Below, one piece after another: positions 16,816 through 25,533 of a stretch of 64,000 nucleotides of DNA (its first letter is position 1; each line of letters begins with the position of its first letter). The notes under the pieces were generated by a model. That model did no database searches and had not been told where the DNA came from. It was given only the letters and a program-made list of their open reading frames with translations. Location: the NCBI RefSeq assembly GCF_009909195.1, contig NZ_JAAAMU010000022.1, forward strand, positions 1 to 64,000, given 5' to 3'. The position numbers and the translations under genes are program-made. Source of the DNA: Paenibacillus sacheonensis. GTDB taxonomy: Bacteria; Bacillota; Bacilli; Paenibacillales; Paenibacillaceae.

Positions 16816-18611
16816 TCCGTTTCCCCCTTCTCTTGGGCGGGAATCAACAGTTTGACCGTCGTTCCCTCGTTCACCCCGCTCGAGACGAACAGCCCGTACT
16901 CCTCGCCGAATAACAGCTTGATTCTCGCGTTGACGTTGCTCATGCCCATGCCTTCCCCGTTCTCCTGCGCTTCCGTCTCTTGGCTCAGCCGCCGGCGAAC
17001 CTCGGCCAGGCGCGCTTCTCCGATGCCCGCTCCGTTGTCCGCGATATCAATCTCGATCTCGTCGAGCACCTTCTCGACCCGGATGGCGATCCGCCACGCG
17101 TCCATCTTGCCTTCGAGACCGTGGAAGAAGCAGTTCTCCACGATCGGCTGCAGCGAGAACTTCGGGATCCGGCAGGCGAGGCAATCCTCGTCCGCTTCGA
17201 TCCGCACCTCGATCATGTTCTGGAACCGCAGCTTCTGAATTTGAAGATAGTTTCGGACATGCTCCAGTTCGTCGGCCACCGTCACCAGATCCGACTTCAT
17301 CCGGATCGCGTAGCGGAACAAATCGCTGATCGCCCGGACGTGGTCGTTGATCTCGGGCACGTTGCGGGACAGCGCGATGCCACCGATCGCCTGCAGGGCG
17401 TTATGCAGGAAGTGCGGATTGATCTGCGCCTGCATCGCTTTCACCTGCGCCGTGCGCTTCTCGATCTTCGCCTTGTACTCCGTCTGGATCAGCTCCTTGA
17501 TCCGGCCAAGCATGGAATTGAACCGCCGCTCCAGCGTCCCGATCTCGTCGCTGCGAGGCTCGCGGATGTCCACGTCGAAGTTCTGGATCTCGACCGCCTT
17601 CATCGACTTCGTCAGCCGGACGATCGGCCTCGTCGTGACGAAGGCGATAAGCACCGACGCCGCGATGGCCACGAACGCGAATGCGACCGCGGTGAACAGG
17701 CTGAAATTCAGCGTCGAGGACGCGCCTTCGGTGACGTACTGGATCGGAATGAACTTCACGATCGAGACCTGGCCCGAAACGCTCGGCTGGTAGAACAAGA
17801 AGCCCCGCTTCGATTCCGTGTAGCCAGGGCCGGATGGGCCGGCTAGCGCCGACTTCAGCATCTCCCGGTCGGTGGCGATGGTCGGGGAATACGGATTGTA
17901 CATGACGTTGCCGTCCGCATCCGCCACGAATACTTCGCTGTTGGATTCCGAGCGGACCATATCGAGCACGCTGTTCATCATTTTCCACCGGACCTCGAGC
18001 GTGACGCCGCCGAGCACCTCCCGGTCCGCGAACCGGTTCATGCTGCGGACGATGGAGAACGTGTTCTTCCCGTTGTTGAGCAGCAGGTTCAAGCTCTCGT
18101 GCGTCCGCCCGATGGCGCCCCAGTCGGCATGCGGGGTATCCAGGTGCTCCGTCGTGATGCCCGCATCCTTGTCGACGACGTACAGCCGGTTCTGCGATTT
18201 CAAATACAGTGCGATCTGCGCGATATTTTTATTGTTGGCGCTATAGAGCGACTTCAGCTTGTCGATCGTGTACGTATTGACGAATGCGGCCGTGCCCTCG
18301 CTTTGGACCGCGCCGCCGTTCGCGTTCGGAAACAGCGTGCCGTCAAGGAGAAGCGAGTAGGACACGGCCTGCAGCTGATCGAATTTTTCGTCGAAATATT
18401 TGGCCGCCCATTCCATCCGGGATTCGTTCGAGCGGATCACCTCGGACGCGAGCGATTGCTTCGTCGTCTTCGTCGCGAACAGCGTGACCAGCGACAGCGG
18501 CAGCACGGCGATCAGCACCATGAGCAGCATGAGCTTGTACCGCAGGCTTAGCTGGAACGGACGGACGATGCCCCGCAGAACCTTACTTGCCAATATAAGC
18601 CCCATCGTCAT
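16812..18611 (-). CDS. YesM-type sensor histidine kinase
   Basis: About 599 residues. A membrane segment (LMLLMVLIAVLPLSLVTLFA), a long extracellular sensor of about 260 residues of Cache type, a second membrane segment, and a HAMP segment (RLTKSMKAVEIQNFDVDI). Then comes the His_kinase domain with the phospho-accepting His in INPHFLHNALQAIGG, and an ATPase domain with VENCFFHGL (N box) and ADNGAGIG. The start is placed at the ATG at 18611 after GGGG; an open frame from a TTG at 18644 has no ribosome binding site. Kinases of this family sense extracellular oligosaccharides or the loaded binding protein. Confidence 0.9.
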   Translation of the reverse strand: MTMGLILASKVLRGIVRPFQLSLRYKLMLLMVLIAVLPLSLVTLFATKTTKQSLASEVIRSNESRMEWAAKYFDEKFDQLQAVSYSLLLDGTLFPNANGGAVQSEGTAAFVNTYTIDKLKSLYSANNKNIAQIALYLKSQNRLYVVDKDAGITTEHLDTPHADWGAIGRTHESLNLLLNNGKNTFSIVRSMNRFADREVLGGVTLEVRWKMMNSVLDMVRSESNSEVFVADADGNVMYNPYSPTIATDREMLKSALAGPSGPGYTESKRGFLFYQPSVSGQVSIVKFIPIQYVTEGASSTLNFSLFTAVAFAFVAIAASVLIAFVTTRPIVRLTKSMKAVEIQNFDVDIREPRSDEIGTLERRFNSMLGRIKELIQTEYKAKIEKRTAQVKAMQAQINPHFLHNALQAIGGIALSRNVPEINDHVRAISDLFRYAIRMKSDLVTVADELEHVRNYLQIQKLRFQNMIEVRIEADEDCLACRIPKFSLQPIVENCFFHGLEGKMDAWRIAIRVEKVLDEIEIDIADNGAGIGEARLAEVRRRLSQETEAQENGEGMGMSNVNARIKLLFGEEYGLFVSSGVNEGTTVKLLIPAQEKGETE

Positions 18612-18666
18612 CCCCGTTTCGTGTAGAATTGCATCTACCAGCAAGTGTGACGCCTATCGGTGCAAG

Positions 18667-18682
18667 TTGTCAACGCTTCCAT
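18667..18682 (-). promoter_or_regulatory. cre-like site upstream of the YesM-type kinase
   Basis: TTGTCAACGCTTCCAT matches the CcpA-site consensus in 15 of 16 positions and lies about 55 bases before the kinase start. Confidence 0.5.
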
Positions 18683-18833
18683 TCTGGCTTGAAATAATAA
18701 AGTAGCTGAATAGATTGAATTCGTGCGGTGTGCCGAAATGGAAATCTAAGTTCTGAATAATGGCTTTGCAAAAAAAAACGGCGCATATTACCGCCTCCCT
18801 AAATGAAAACATAAACCCTAAGCCAGAACAAAA

Positions 18834-18870
18834 AGGAGCAGCTGCCGTCAGCAAACCGCTCGGCGTACGG
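18834..18870. repeat. Copy of repeat family A
   Basis: GGAGCAGCTGCCGTCAGCAA continues into ACCGCTC and forms an imperfect hairpin. Related copies lie near 33768 and 52727. Confidence 0.6.
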
Positions 18871-18950
18871 CATATGACAATAAGAGTATTATACTTACTT
18901 GCATAGATGTTCTTGTCGACGACAGCATGGCGGAAGATTCGATTGAACGC

Positions 18951-18979
18951 AAAAAGTTCCGTCCCATTACGAGACGGAA
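18951..18979 (-). terminator. Terminator after the 57-aa gene
   Basis: Arms TTCCGTC (18957-18963) and GACGGAA (18973-18979) are followed on the minus strand by C and five T. It lies 26 bases past the stop at 19005. Confidence 0.65.
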
Positions 18980-19004
18980 TCGTTCGATCTACCGGCCATA
19001 CCTG

Positions 19005-19178
19005 CTATTCCTTCTTCGGTCGCTGCATGTCGGCAGGCTCTCCGGTCAATGTGTCGGATACGTCCGACTGCTTCTCATTTAAGAAGAAGCTCGTTTCTTC
19101 ATGCGCCTCCAAATCCTCATACGAGGTATTCGGGTCTCCGTCCGTTTCGGTTTCCACATTTCTACTATCGCGGGTCAC
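19005..19178 (-). CDS. Small acidic hydrophilic protein of 57 residues
   Basis: GTG at 19178 with GGAGGAGG 8 bases upstream opens a frame of 57 codons ending TAG at 19005, followed by its own terminator. The protein is rich in Asp, Glu, Ser and Thr (TRDSRNVETETDGDPNTSYE at the start, GEPADMQRPKKE at the end), without hydrophobic segments. I do not recognise the family. The strong ribosome binding site, acidic but non-repetitive composition and matched terminator make it a credible gene. Role unknown; small acidic proteins of this kind are common in spore formers. Confidence 0.65.
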   Translation of the reverse strand: MTRDSRNVETETDGDPNTSYEDLEAHEETSFFLNEKQSDVSDTLTGEPADMQRPKKE

Positions 19179-19558
19179 AAAGATGGCCTCCTCCGTAATG
19201 CTTTAATTCACGAATGCAGCTTGCGTTACTGCCCGTAATAACGTCAGAAACGTTCCATGAGCGTCTCGTTAATCCCGTAGATAAGGTAGCGGCAGCTTGT
19301 CCTCCGTGTCAGACTGCCCCTTATTAGACAACGATATACCTCCGGAACACGAGCTTTCCCAGGTAGGGAAACAGTTACTCTAAACTGCCCATTAACGCGA
19401 GGGAGTTGATAAAATCACGGGTATTGGGGATTCTACATACATAGATACCCAAGTAGAGCAGTAAAGTTAATTTGGCCAATAAGCTGTTCTTCATTGCAAT
19501 GAAGCATGGTTTTTCTTAAACCTTCGTCATCTTGAATATTGAAGAAAGAGGTGTTGAA
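19179..19558. other. Intergenic stretch before msrB
   Basis: Divergent promoters for the 57-aa gene and msrB must lie here. I could not assign -35/-10 pairs with confidence and saw no other feature. Confidence 0.3.
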
Positions 19559-20056
19559 ATGAACGGCATTAACGATAAACATGATGAAGAACAACATTGG
19601 AAGTCCGGGAAGGACCTGGCGCAAATAAAGCAGAAGTTGACGCCGATACAGCATGAAGTGACCCAAAATAACGGCACGGAGCCGGCATTTCATAACGAAT
19701 ATTGGGATCATAATCAAGTAGGGATCTATGTGGACGTTGTTTCAGGAGAGCCCCTCTTCAGTTCGCTGGATAAATTCGATTCGGGCTGTGGATGGCCCAG
19801 CTTTACCAAACCGATCGGAGAATCTCGCCTGACGGAAAAGATGGATCAACGCCATGGCATGATTCGTACCGAGGTGAGGAGCCAGGAAGGGGATTCCCAT
19901 TTGGGCCATGTCTTTGCCGACGGACCGCAGGATAAAGGCGGGTTGCGTTATTGCATTAACTCGGCAGCGCTCCGCTTTATTCCGAAGGAGGACATGAAGA
20001 AGGAAGGATACGGGGAATACCTTCACTGGCTTGATCATGATTCCTCGGAGTACTGA
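19559..20056 (+). CDS. msrB: Peptide-methionine (R)-S-oxide reductase MsrB
   Basis: About 165 residues. MsrB reduces the R epimer of methionine sulfoxide in proteins. Visible motifs: [54 protein letters not shown], and [11 protein letters not shown] with the catalytic Cys. The two CxxC zinc-binding pairs of many MsrB proteins are absent, as in the Bacillus/Neisseria-type forms. The ATG at 19559 is chosen as start because GAGGTG stands 5 bases upstream; the frame is open further back to a TTG at 19532. A clear terminator follows. The matching msrA lies about 5 kb away. Confidence 0.93.
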   Translation: MNGINDKHDEEQHWKSGKDLAQIKQKLTPIQHEVTQNNGTEPAFHNEYWDHNQVGIYVDVVSGEPLFSSLDKFDSGCGWPSFTKPIGESRLTEKMDQRHGMIRTEVRSQEGDSHLGHVFADGPQDKGGLRYCINSAALRFIPKEDMKKEGYGEYLHWLDHDSSEY

Positions 20057-20085
20057 GTTTTAATGAGATCCGCGGTTGATTCCCC

Positions 20086-20113
20086 AAAACCACCTTTTCA
20101 TCAAGGTGGTTTT
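20086..20113 (+). terminator. Terminator after msrB
   Basis: An 11-bp perfect stem (AAAACCACCTT/AAGGTGGTTTT) with a 6-base loop, followed by CTTTT. It lies 30 bases past the stop codon. Confidence 0.8.
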
Positions 20114-20240
20114 CTTTTATAAATCAACATTAGGATTTAAGATAGCCTAATGAAAAAAGGAGCACTCGTCGCATCGATTGCGGTACTACTAATGTCCAAA
20201 GGTTTTTTCCTGGTCTATTGTCTGATATACAGTCGCTTGC

Positions 20241-22091
20241 TTATTGTTTTACCGCTGACCGATGCTCGGACTGACCATGATACAGATCACTATATAGCCC
20301 CTGTTTGCCTAACAGCTCTTCATGAGGCCCCTGCTCCACCAGACATCCTTCCTTAAGCACCAGAATGCGGTCAGCCTCGCGGATCGTGTTCAGCCTGTGG
20401 GCAATGACGAAGCTCGTTCGCCCCTCCATCAACCGCTTCAAGCCCTCCTGGATTTTGATCTCGGAAACGGTGTCGATGCTGCTCGTCGCCTCGTCCAGCA
20501 CGAGAATGGCCGGATCCTTCAGAATGGCGCGCGCGATGGCAATTAGCTGCCGCTGTCCCTGACTGATGCCGCTGCCATCGGCAATCAGCACCCGGTCATA
20601 TCCGCCGGACAGCCGCATAATGAATGAATGGGCATTGGCGAGTTTAGCGGCTTCTTCCACCTGGCTATCGGTGGCATCGAGCTTGCCATACCGTATATTG
20701 TCGCGGATCGTTCCTTCAAACAGAAAGGAATCCTGCAGCACGAATGCCATATGGGAGCGGAGGCTTTCCCGCCGAATCGTCCGGATATCCCGCCCGTCCA
20801 GCGTGATCGTCCCCTCACTCGTATCATAGAAACGGGAGAGCAGTTGAATAAGCGACGTCTTGCCGGCCCCGGTAGGACCGATGATCGCTATCGTTTCGCC
20901 AGGCTTCGCCTTAAAGCTGATCTCCTTAAGCGTATTTCTTCCCTCCTCGTAAGCGAAGGACACCTTATGGAAGACGACCGCACCTTGTACAGCATCAAGC
21001 GTAAGCGCTGCACGCTCATCCGCGTCTTCTTCCTGTTCATCCAATACTTCGAACACCCGCTCTGCCCCGGCAATAGCGGACAAGAGCGTATTCCATTGGT
21101 TCGCCAAATCATTAAGAGGCCTTGTAAACTGCCGGGCATACTCGACAAAAACGATAATAACCCCAACGGTTATCGCCCCCCGGATGGCCAAAATGCCGCC
21201 GACACAGGCAATAATCGCAAAGCTCAGATTGTTGAGACCGTTCATCAGCTTTGGAATGAAGCCCGATATTGTCTGCGCCCAGAATCCCGAATGCTTGATG
21301 CGCACATTGCGTTCATGGAACGCTTGGATAACCCGCTCTTCCTGGGAGAACGCTTTGATAATCCGCTGACCGGACAGCGTTTCTTCCACAAATCCATTCA
21401 ATTCTCCCAAATTCCGCTGCCGCTCCCTGAAAAGCGCGCCTGTCCGCCGCGTAATCCACCGCATGCCGAGCGCCATCAGCGGAACCACCACAAAGGTGAG
21501 CAGCGTAAGCAGCGGACTGAGCAGCAGCATGACAACGACCGTGCCCGCCAGCATCAGCACGCTGGACAACAGCTGGATCGCCGAGCTGTTGAGCGTAGAG
21601 CTCACGCTGTCGATATCGTTGGTCATGCGGCTCATGAGATCGCCCTGCCGGTTTCTCCCGAAGAACGGGATCGGAAGGCGGTGCAGCTGCGCGAAGAGAT
21701 CGGTGCGCATCCTCAGCACGGTTTCCTGGGCGATCTGGATCATCCAGATATTTTGCAGCCAGCCCACAATGGACTGAAGCACGTAGACACAGGTCAATCC
21801 GAGCAGAAACAGCAGCCATGGCCTGCCGCCCGGTCCCTCCAGATAATCGTCAATCGCCATTCCGATCAGATACGGACCGAGCAGCGTGAGCCCGCAGCTT
21901 ACAATAACCAGCAGCATGACCAGCGACAGCCTGCCTCTCCGGCGGGACAGATAATGCCATATCCGTCTGAGCGTTCCCTGCCAGTCCTTAGCCTTGGCTT
22001 TGGCCCGCCTGTCCGCTGGAGAAGCGTCGGGATCGGCATCTTTCACGCGCGGCCCGGGATACCGGAAGGGTTCACGTAAAGCTTCCCACAT
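20241..22091 (-). CDS. ABC exporter half-transporter, consensus Walker half
   Basis: 616 residues: an N-terminal hydrophilic extension, six membrane helices (about 50-340), then an ATPase domain. Walker A is GPTGAGKTS, Walker B AILVLDEATSSID with the catalytic Glu, and the switch His is in VIAHRL. The signature motif is SGISQGQRQ rather than the usual LSGGQ. It overlaps the upstream half-transporter gene by 20 bases, so the two products should form a heterodimeric multidrug-type exporter (LmrCD/BmrCD class). Substrate not predictable. Confidence 0.9.
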   Translation of the reverse strand: MWEALREPFRYPGPRVKDADPDASPADRRAKAKAKDWQGTLRRIWHYLSRRRGRLSLVMLLVIVSCGLTLLGPYLIGMAIDDYLEGPGGRPWLLFLLGLTCVYVLQSIVGWLQNIWMIQIAQETVLRMRTDLFAQLHRLPIPFFGRNRQGDLMSRMTNDIDSVSSTLNSSAIQLLSSVLMLAGTVVVMLLLSPLLTLLTFVVVPLMALGMRWITRRTGALFRERQRNLGELNGFVEETLSGQRIIKAFSQEERVIQAFHERNVRIKHSGFWAQTISGFIPKLMNGLNNLSFAIIACVGGILAIRGAITVGVIIVFVEYARQFTRPLNDLANQWNTLLSAIAGAERVFEVLDEQEEDADERAALTLDAVQGAVVFHKVSFAYEEGRNTLKEISFKAKPGETIAIIGPTGAGKTSLIQLLSRFYDTSEGTITLDGRDIRTIRRESLRSHMAFVLQDSFLFEGTIRDNIRYGKLDATDSQVEEAAKLANAHSFIMRLSGGYDRVLIADGSGISQGQRQLIAIARAILKDPAILVLDEATSSIDTVSEIKIQEGLKRLMEGRTSFVIAHRLNTIREADRILVLKEGCLVEQGPHEELLGKQGLYSDLYHGQSEHRSAVKQ

Positions 22092-23811
22092 GCGCTACCC
22101 CCTCCTTCCCGAACTGGGATTCATAAATACGCCGGTACAAGTAGTCGCTGGCCAACAGCTGCCCGTGGCTTCCCTGCGCAATGAGACTGCCCTCGTCCAG
22201 CAGCAGAATCAAATCCGCCCCAATCGTGGAGCTGATCTTCTGCGTAATCAAGAGCGTCGTGCAGGACATACCCTTGAGCGCCTGCAACAATGCCGCTTCC
22301 GTTTGGACGTCAAGAGCGCTGGTGCTGTCATCCAGCAACAGAATAGCCGGCTTGCGGATCAAGGCGCGGGCGATGGACAGCCTTTGCTTTTGCCCCCCGG
22401 AGAGATTGATGCCCTTCTGTCCAAGGAGGGTATCGTACTGATCCGGCAGCTTCTCGATCGTCTCGTGAATTTGCGCCAGCCTGGCCGCTTCCATCACCTG
22501 CTCCATGCTGGCATCCTCCAGGCCCCAAGCGATATTATCGCGTATAGTGCCCGAGAACAGCAGTACCTCCTGGGACACATAGCCGATGGAGCGGTGCAAA
22601 TATGCCATATCCAGCTCGCGGACATTCCGTCCGTCGATGCGGATGATCCCGGCGGTTTCCTCATACAGGCGCAGAACAAGCTGCATCAGCGAGGATTTCC
22701 CCGAGCCGGTAGCCCCCAGGATCGCCACGGTATCCCCCGGACGGACCTTAAAGCAAATATCAACCAGCACGCGAGTTTCTGAGTGCGGGTATTGGAAGGA
22801 AACATTTTCGAACTCTATGCCCCCTTCACACTGCCCTTCGGTATTCCGGCCCGGCCTGACCGGCGCTTCGCTGTCCGTGCTGAGTGCTTCATCAACCCGC
22901 TGGGCAGACGCACGGGCTCTGGAGAAGGCCGCCACGATCATGGAGAAGGCCGACAGGGCACCCGCCGTGCGGAGCGAATAATTCACGATCGCCACCACCT
23001 CGCCCGCAGTCGCTTTCCCCATGCTTATTTGCTTATGCCCAAACCACAGCACGGCAATAATTCCTGCGTTCATGATCAGCAGAATAAAAGGCATCGTAAT
23101 CTCCGTCAGACGTAAAGCGGAAACCGTGCTCCCCATGAGTTCCTGGCTCAGCCGTGCAAAACGGCCCGCTTCTTCCTTACGCCGGACAAACACACGAATC
23201 AGCCGCATGCCGCTCAGATTCTCCTGCATCACGCGGTTCAGCGTATCCAGTTTCATTTGAACCCTTTTGAATAAAACGGAAGCTCTCTTCATGATCCAAA
23301 TGACGAATACGAGCAGTGCGGGAACGGTCAGGGTAAGCAGGAATCCCAGCTGCACATGTACGACAAGCGCCATAATGATGCTCCCGATGACAACAAGCGG
23401 CATGCGCAGCATAAACCGTAATCCCATGAATACCGTATCCTGAAGCTGCGTAACATCATTTGTTAACCGAGTGATGAGGGATGAGGTGGCAAAGCGATTG
23501 AAAACCGGATAAGCGAATCCCTGCACCTTGGTGTAAAGGGCCTCCCGTACATCGAACGCAAACCCCTGACTGGCATGCGAGGCAAAAAAAGAGCTCAGAA
23601 TACCGGCGATGAATGCGGCAACCGAGCCCCCTACCAATATTCCGCCCCACAGCAGCACCACCGACGTATCCTTTTGCGAAATACCTTCATCAATAATGAC
23701 CGAAATCAGATAAGGCTGAATCAGCTCCACCGCCAGCTCGACCAGCACCATAACGACAGCCATGCCGGCTGCAATTCGGTATTTCCCTAAAAAACGCAAA
23801 ATATTGGTCAT
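22072..23811 (-). CDS. ABC exporter half-transporter, degenerate Walker half
   Basis: About 579 residues: six membrane helices (1-320) and an ATPase domain with Walker A GATGSGKSS, a normal signature LSGGQKQRLSIARAL, and Walker B AILLLDDSTSALD, where the catalytic Glu is replaced by Asp. The switch His is replaced by Gln (LLITQKI). This is the pattern of the subunit that supplies the degenerate ATP site in heterodimeric type IV exporters. The start at 23811 (MTNILRFLGKYR) is chosen because GGAGG precedes it by 9 bases; the open frame extends further but with non-conserved sequence. Confidence 0.9.
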   Translation of the reverse strand: MTNILRFLGKYRIAAGMAVVMVLVELAVELIQPYLISVIIDEGISQKDTSVVLLWGGILVGGSVAAFIAGILSSFFASHASQGFAFDVREALYTKVQGFAYPVFNRFATSSLITRLTNDVTQLQDTVFMGLRFMLRMPLVVIGSIIMALVVHVQLGFLLTLTVPALLVFVIWIMKRASVLFKRVQMKLDTLNRVMQENLSGMRLIRVFVRRKEEAGRFARLSQELMGSTVSALRLTEITMPFILLIMNAGIIAVLWFGHKQISMGKATAGEVVAIVNYSLRTAGALSAFSMIVAAFSRARASAQRVDEALSTDSEAPVRPGRNTEGQCEGGIEFENVSFQYPHSETRVLVDICFKVRPGDTVAILGATGSGKSSLMQLVLRLYEETAGIIRIDGRNVRELDMAYLHRSIGYVSQEVLLFSGTIRDNIAWGLEDASMEQVMEAARLAQIHETIEKLPDQYDTLLGQKGINLSGGQKQRLSIARALIRKPAILLLDDSTSALDVQTEAALLQALKGMSCTTLLITQKISSTIGADLILLLDEGSLIAQGSHGQLLASDYLYRRIYESQFGKEGVAHVGSFT

Positions 23812-24617
23812 GCCTGTGTTCCTCCGCCAAGTTATGAACTTTTTACCTTTGCACGCCGTTTTTCCAACGTCATTCCACCATCGCCTCGTTGTCAGCTTCC
23901 TCTGAGCGGCCAGTCCCTGCATTCGTTTCTTTCGTTCATTATAAACAAGTTATATGCCTTATGGCGATTGGCAAATCGATAAACTTGCGGTCGATAGTAA
24001 TATTAAAAGCCGCTTTCAGACGGCCGGAGGGGAATTATTACTTTGTACAAACGTATGAGGAACAGTTTCGCCGCATCGGAGTCACGCAAAAAACGGTATA
24101 AGCGCTCCATTCTCTGCACTATGTCTGTTTCGCTTATATTTCCATATCCGTGCTAGAGTTGATTAGAACTGTGCCCTCTAACCAGGCAATAATCTACTGC
24201 ACTATGAACGCCGAGAGCGTCTTATTGGTTGTGATTGCTTTTATGAAAAACCCTGAAGAAGCGCTCTTAAGGTCCATGCGGGGTGTAGGCAATACCGTTT
24301 TTATGGTTTTTGCCTCCACTCTTATGGTGCTTATGGTTTTTGGACCGGATTTAGCAGCCAGAATGAGATTTTCTTATTTTTTGTATGTAAGAACCATACG
24401 CACGAGATACCGTGTTGACCATCAAGTGCATTCTAATGTGAGTAGAAATACTGAACAATGACATAATATACATGTCAACAAAAGAGAGACATTGCCATTC
24501 CAATGCGGATATGAGACTCCTAGACATGGAGTTCGAGGATGACCGATATGCAGCTTGGTTCTAGTCCTCCTTTGTGCGGCTACGGCAGTTATCTCGATCA
24601 GATTGAGGAGGTTTAAC
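23812..24617. other. Long intergenic region before msrA
   Basis: About 800 bases between the divergent exporter operon and msrA. A frame at 24150-24461 could encode 103 residues with two hydrophobic stretches (SVLLVVIAFM and VFMVFASTLMVLMVFG), but it lacks a ribosome binding site and a known family; it may be a remnant. A shorter frame ends near 24101 with NYYFVQTYEEQFRRIG. I regard neither as proven. Confidence 0.3.
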
Positions 24618-25136
24618 ATGCATCAACGCGCTGTACTCGCTGGGGGATGCTTCTGGGGAATGCAGGACTTGATCCGCAAGCTTCCCGGCGTCGTCTCGAC
24701 TCGCGTCGGCTATACTGGCGGCGACATTCCGAACGCGACCTATCGCAACCATGGCACTCATGCGGAGGGGATCGAAATCGTCTTCGATACAGCGGAGACG
24801 AGCTACCGGCGCATCCTGGAGTATTTCTTTCAAATCCACGATCCTACGACGCGGAACCGTCAGGGCAACGATATCGGCACAAGCTACCGTTCGGCGATCT
24901 ACTATACGAGCGACGAGCAGAGAAAGGTGGCGGAGGAGACGATCGCCGACGTGAACGCGTCGGATCTGTGGCCGGGCAAGGTCGTCACCGAAGTGACGCC
25001 TGTCGGCGACTTCTGGGAAGCAGAGCCGGAGCACCAGGACTATCTGGAACACTATCCGAGCGGCTACACCTGCCACTTCCCGCGCCCCAACTGGGTCCTT
25101 CCCAGGCGGGAGGCCGGTGACGCCCCCGTCAAGTAG
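24618..25136 (+). CDS. msrA: Peptide-methionine (S)-S-oxide reductase MsrA
   Basis: 172 residues. MsrA reduces the S epimer of methionine sulfoxide. The catalytic Cys lies in [12 protein letters not shown]; other family motifs are [24 protein letters not shown] (shown here as separate parts: [17 protein letters not shown]), [25 protein letters not shown] (again [16 protein letters not shown]) and [13 protein letters not shown]. The ATG at 24618 has GAGGAGG 6 bases upstream. The C-terminus ends in a short polar tail without the extra recycling cysteines of some forms. Same strand as msrB but not in one operon. Confidence 0.93.
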   Translation: MHQRAVLAGGCFWGMQDLIRKLPGVVSTRVGYTGGDIPNATYRNHGTHAEGIEIVFDTAETSYRRILEYFFQIHDPTTRNRQGNDIGTSYRSAIYYTSDEQRKVAEETIADVNASDLWPGKVVTEVTPVGDFWEAEPEHQDYLEHYPSGYTCHFPRPNWVLPRREAGDAPVK

Positions 25137-25533
25137 ACAACAATGAAATAAGAGCTCAAAGCAGCCTTAGTTTGGTACTCCACCGGACTAAGGTTGTTTA
25201 ATTAACTTCTAAAACTGCTTATGGGTGTTAAAGTGTAAATGCACCAATGAACCTCATCGATGAGCTGCTTCTGAAAAATCCTCCCTCGGCTGTACATTTA
25301 TCTTCATCTGTTCATCTTCGATATATCATCGAACATATATCCCTTGACCAGTAAAAGATTCCTCACGAAACGAACAAGTTCTTCTCAATTTCGGTAATGG
25401 GATCAAGTTCTTGTCAATGAATGTCGACAAGAACTTCATCCATAAAAGTTGGTGGCTTTGGTTGCTTACGCGTTCGGCGCCGGCGCGGGAAGGCCAAGGG
25501 CGCGAAGTCCGCATGGCCTCGAGGCACCGGAGA
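25137..25533. other. Intergenic stretch between msrA and the GH5-like gene
   Basis: The two genes converge here. A weak hairpin CCTTAGT/ACTAAGG near 25170-25192 may end msrA. A copy of repeat family B lies at 25386-25450. No gene seen. Confidence 0.35.
25386..25450. repeat. Copy of repeat family B
   Basis: TTTCGGTAATGGGATC followed by perfect 11-bp inverted arms AAGTTCTTGTC (25405-25415) and GACAAGAACTT (25426-25436), then CATCCATAAA. Very similar to 30104-30192 and 56894-57022. Confidence 0.7.

Noticed and set aside
15682-17238. Plus-strand frame of 518 codons opposite the regulator and kinase genes
   Set aside because: Antisense shadow; the minus-strand genes carry all conserved motifs and good starts.
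20628-22079. Plus-strand frame of 483 codons opposite an ABC exporter gene
   Set aside because: Shadow frame rich in Gln, Arg and His without motif, opposite a certain gene.
24150-24461. 103-codon frame with two hydrophobic stretches before msrA
   Set aside because: No ribosome binding site, no family resemblance; kept only as a remark in the intergenic entry.
25137-25330. Riboswitch or T-box before the GH5-like or msrA genes
   Set aside because: Genes converge here, so no leader exists; the folds found belong to repeats or weak terminators.
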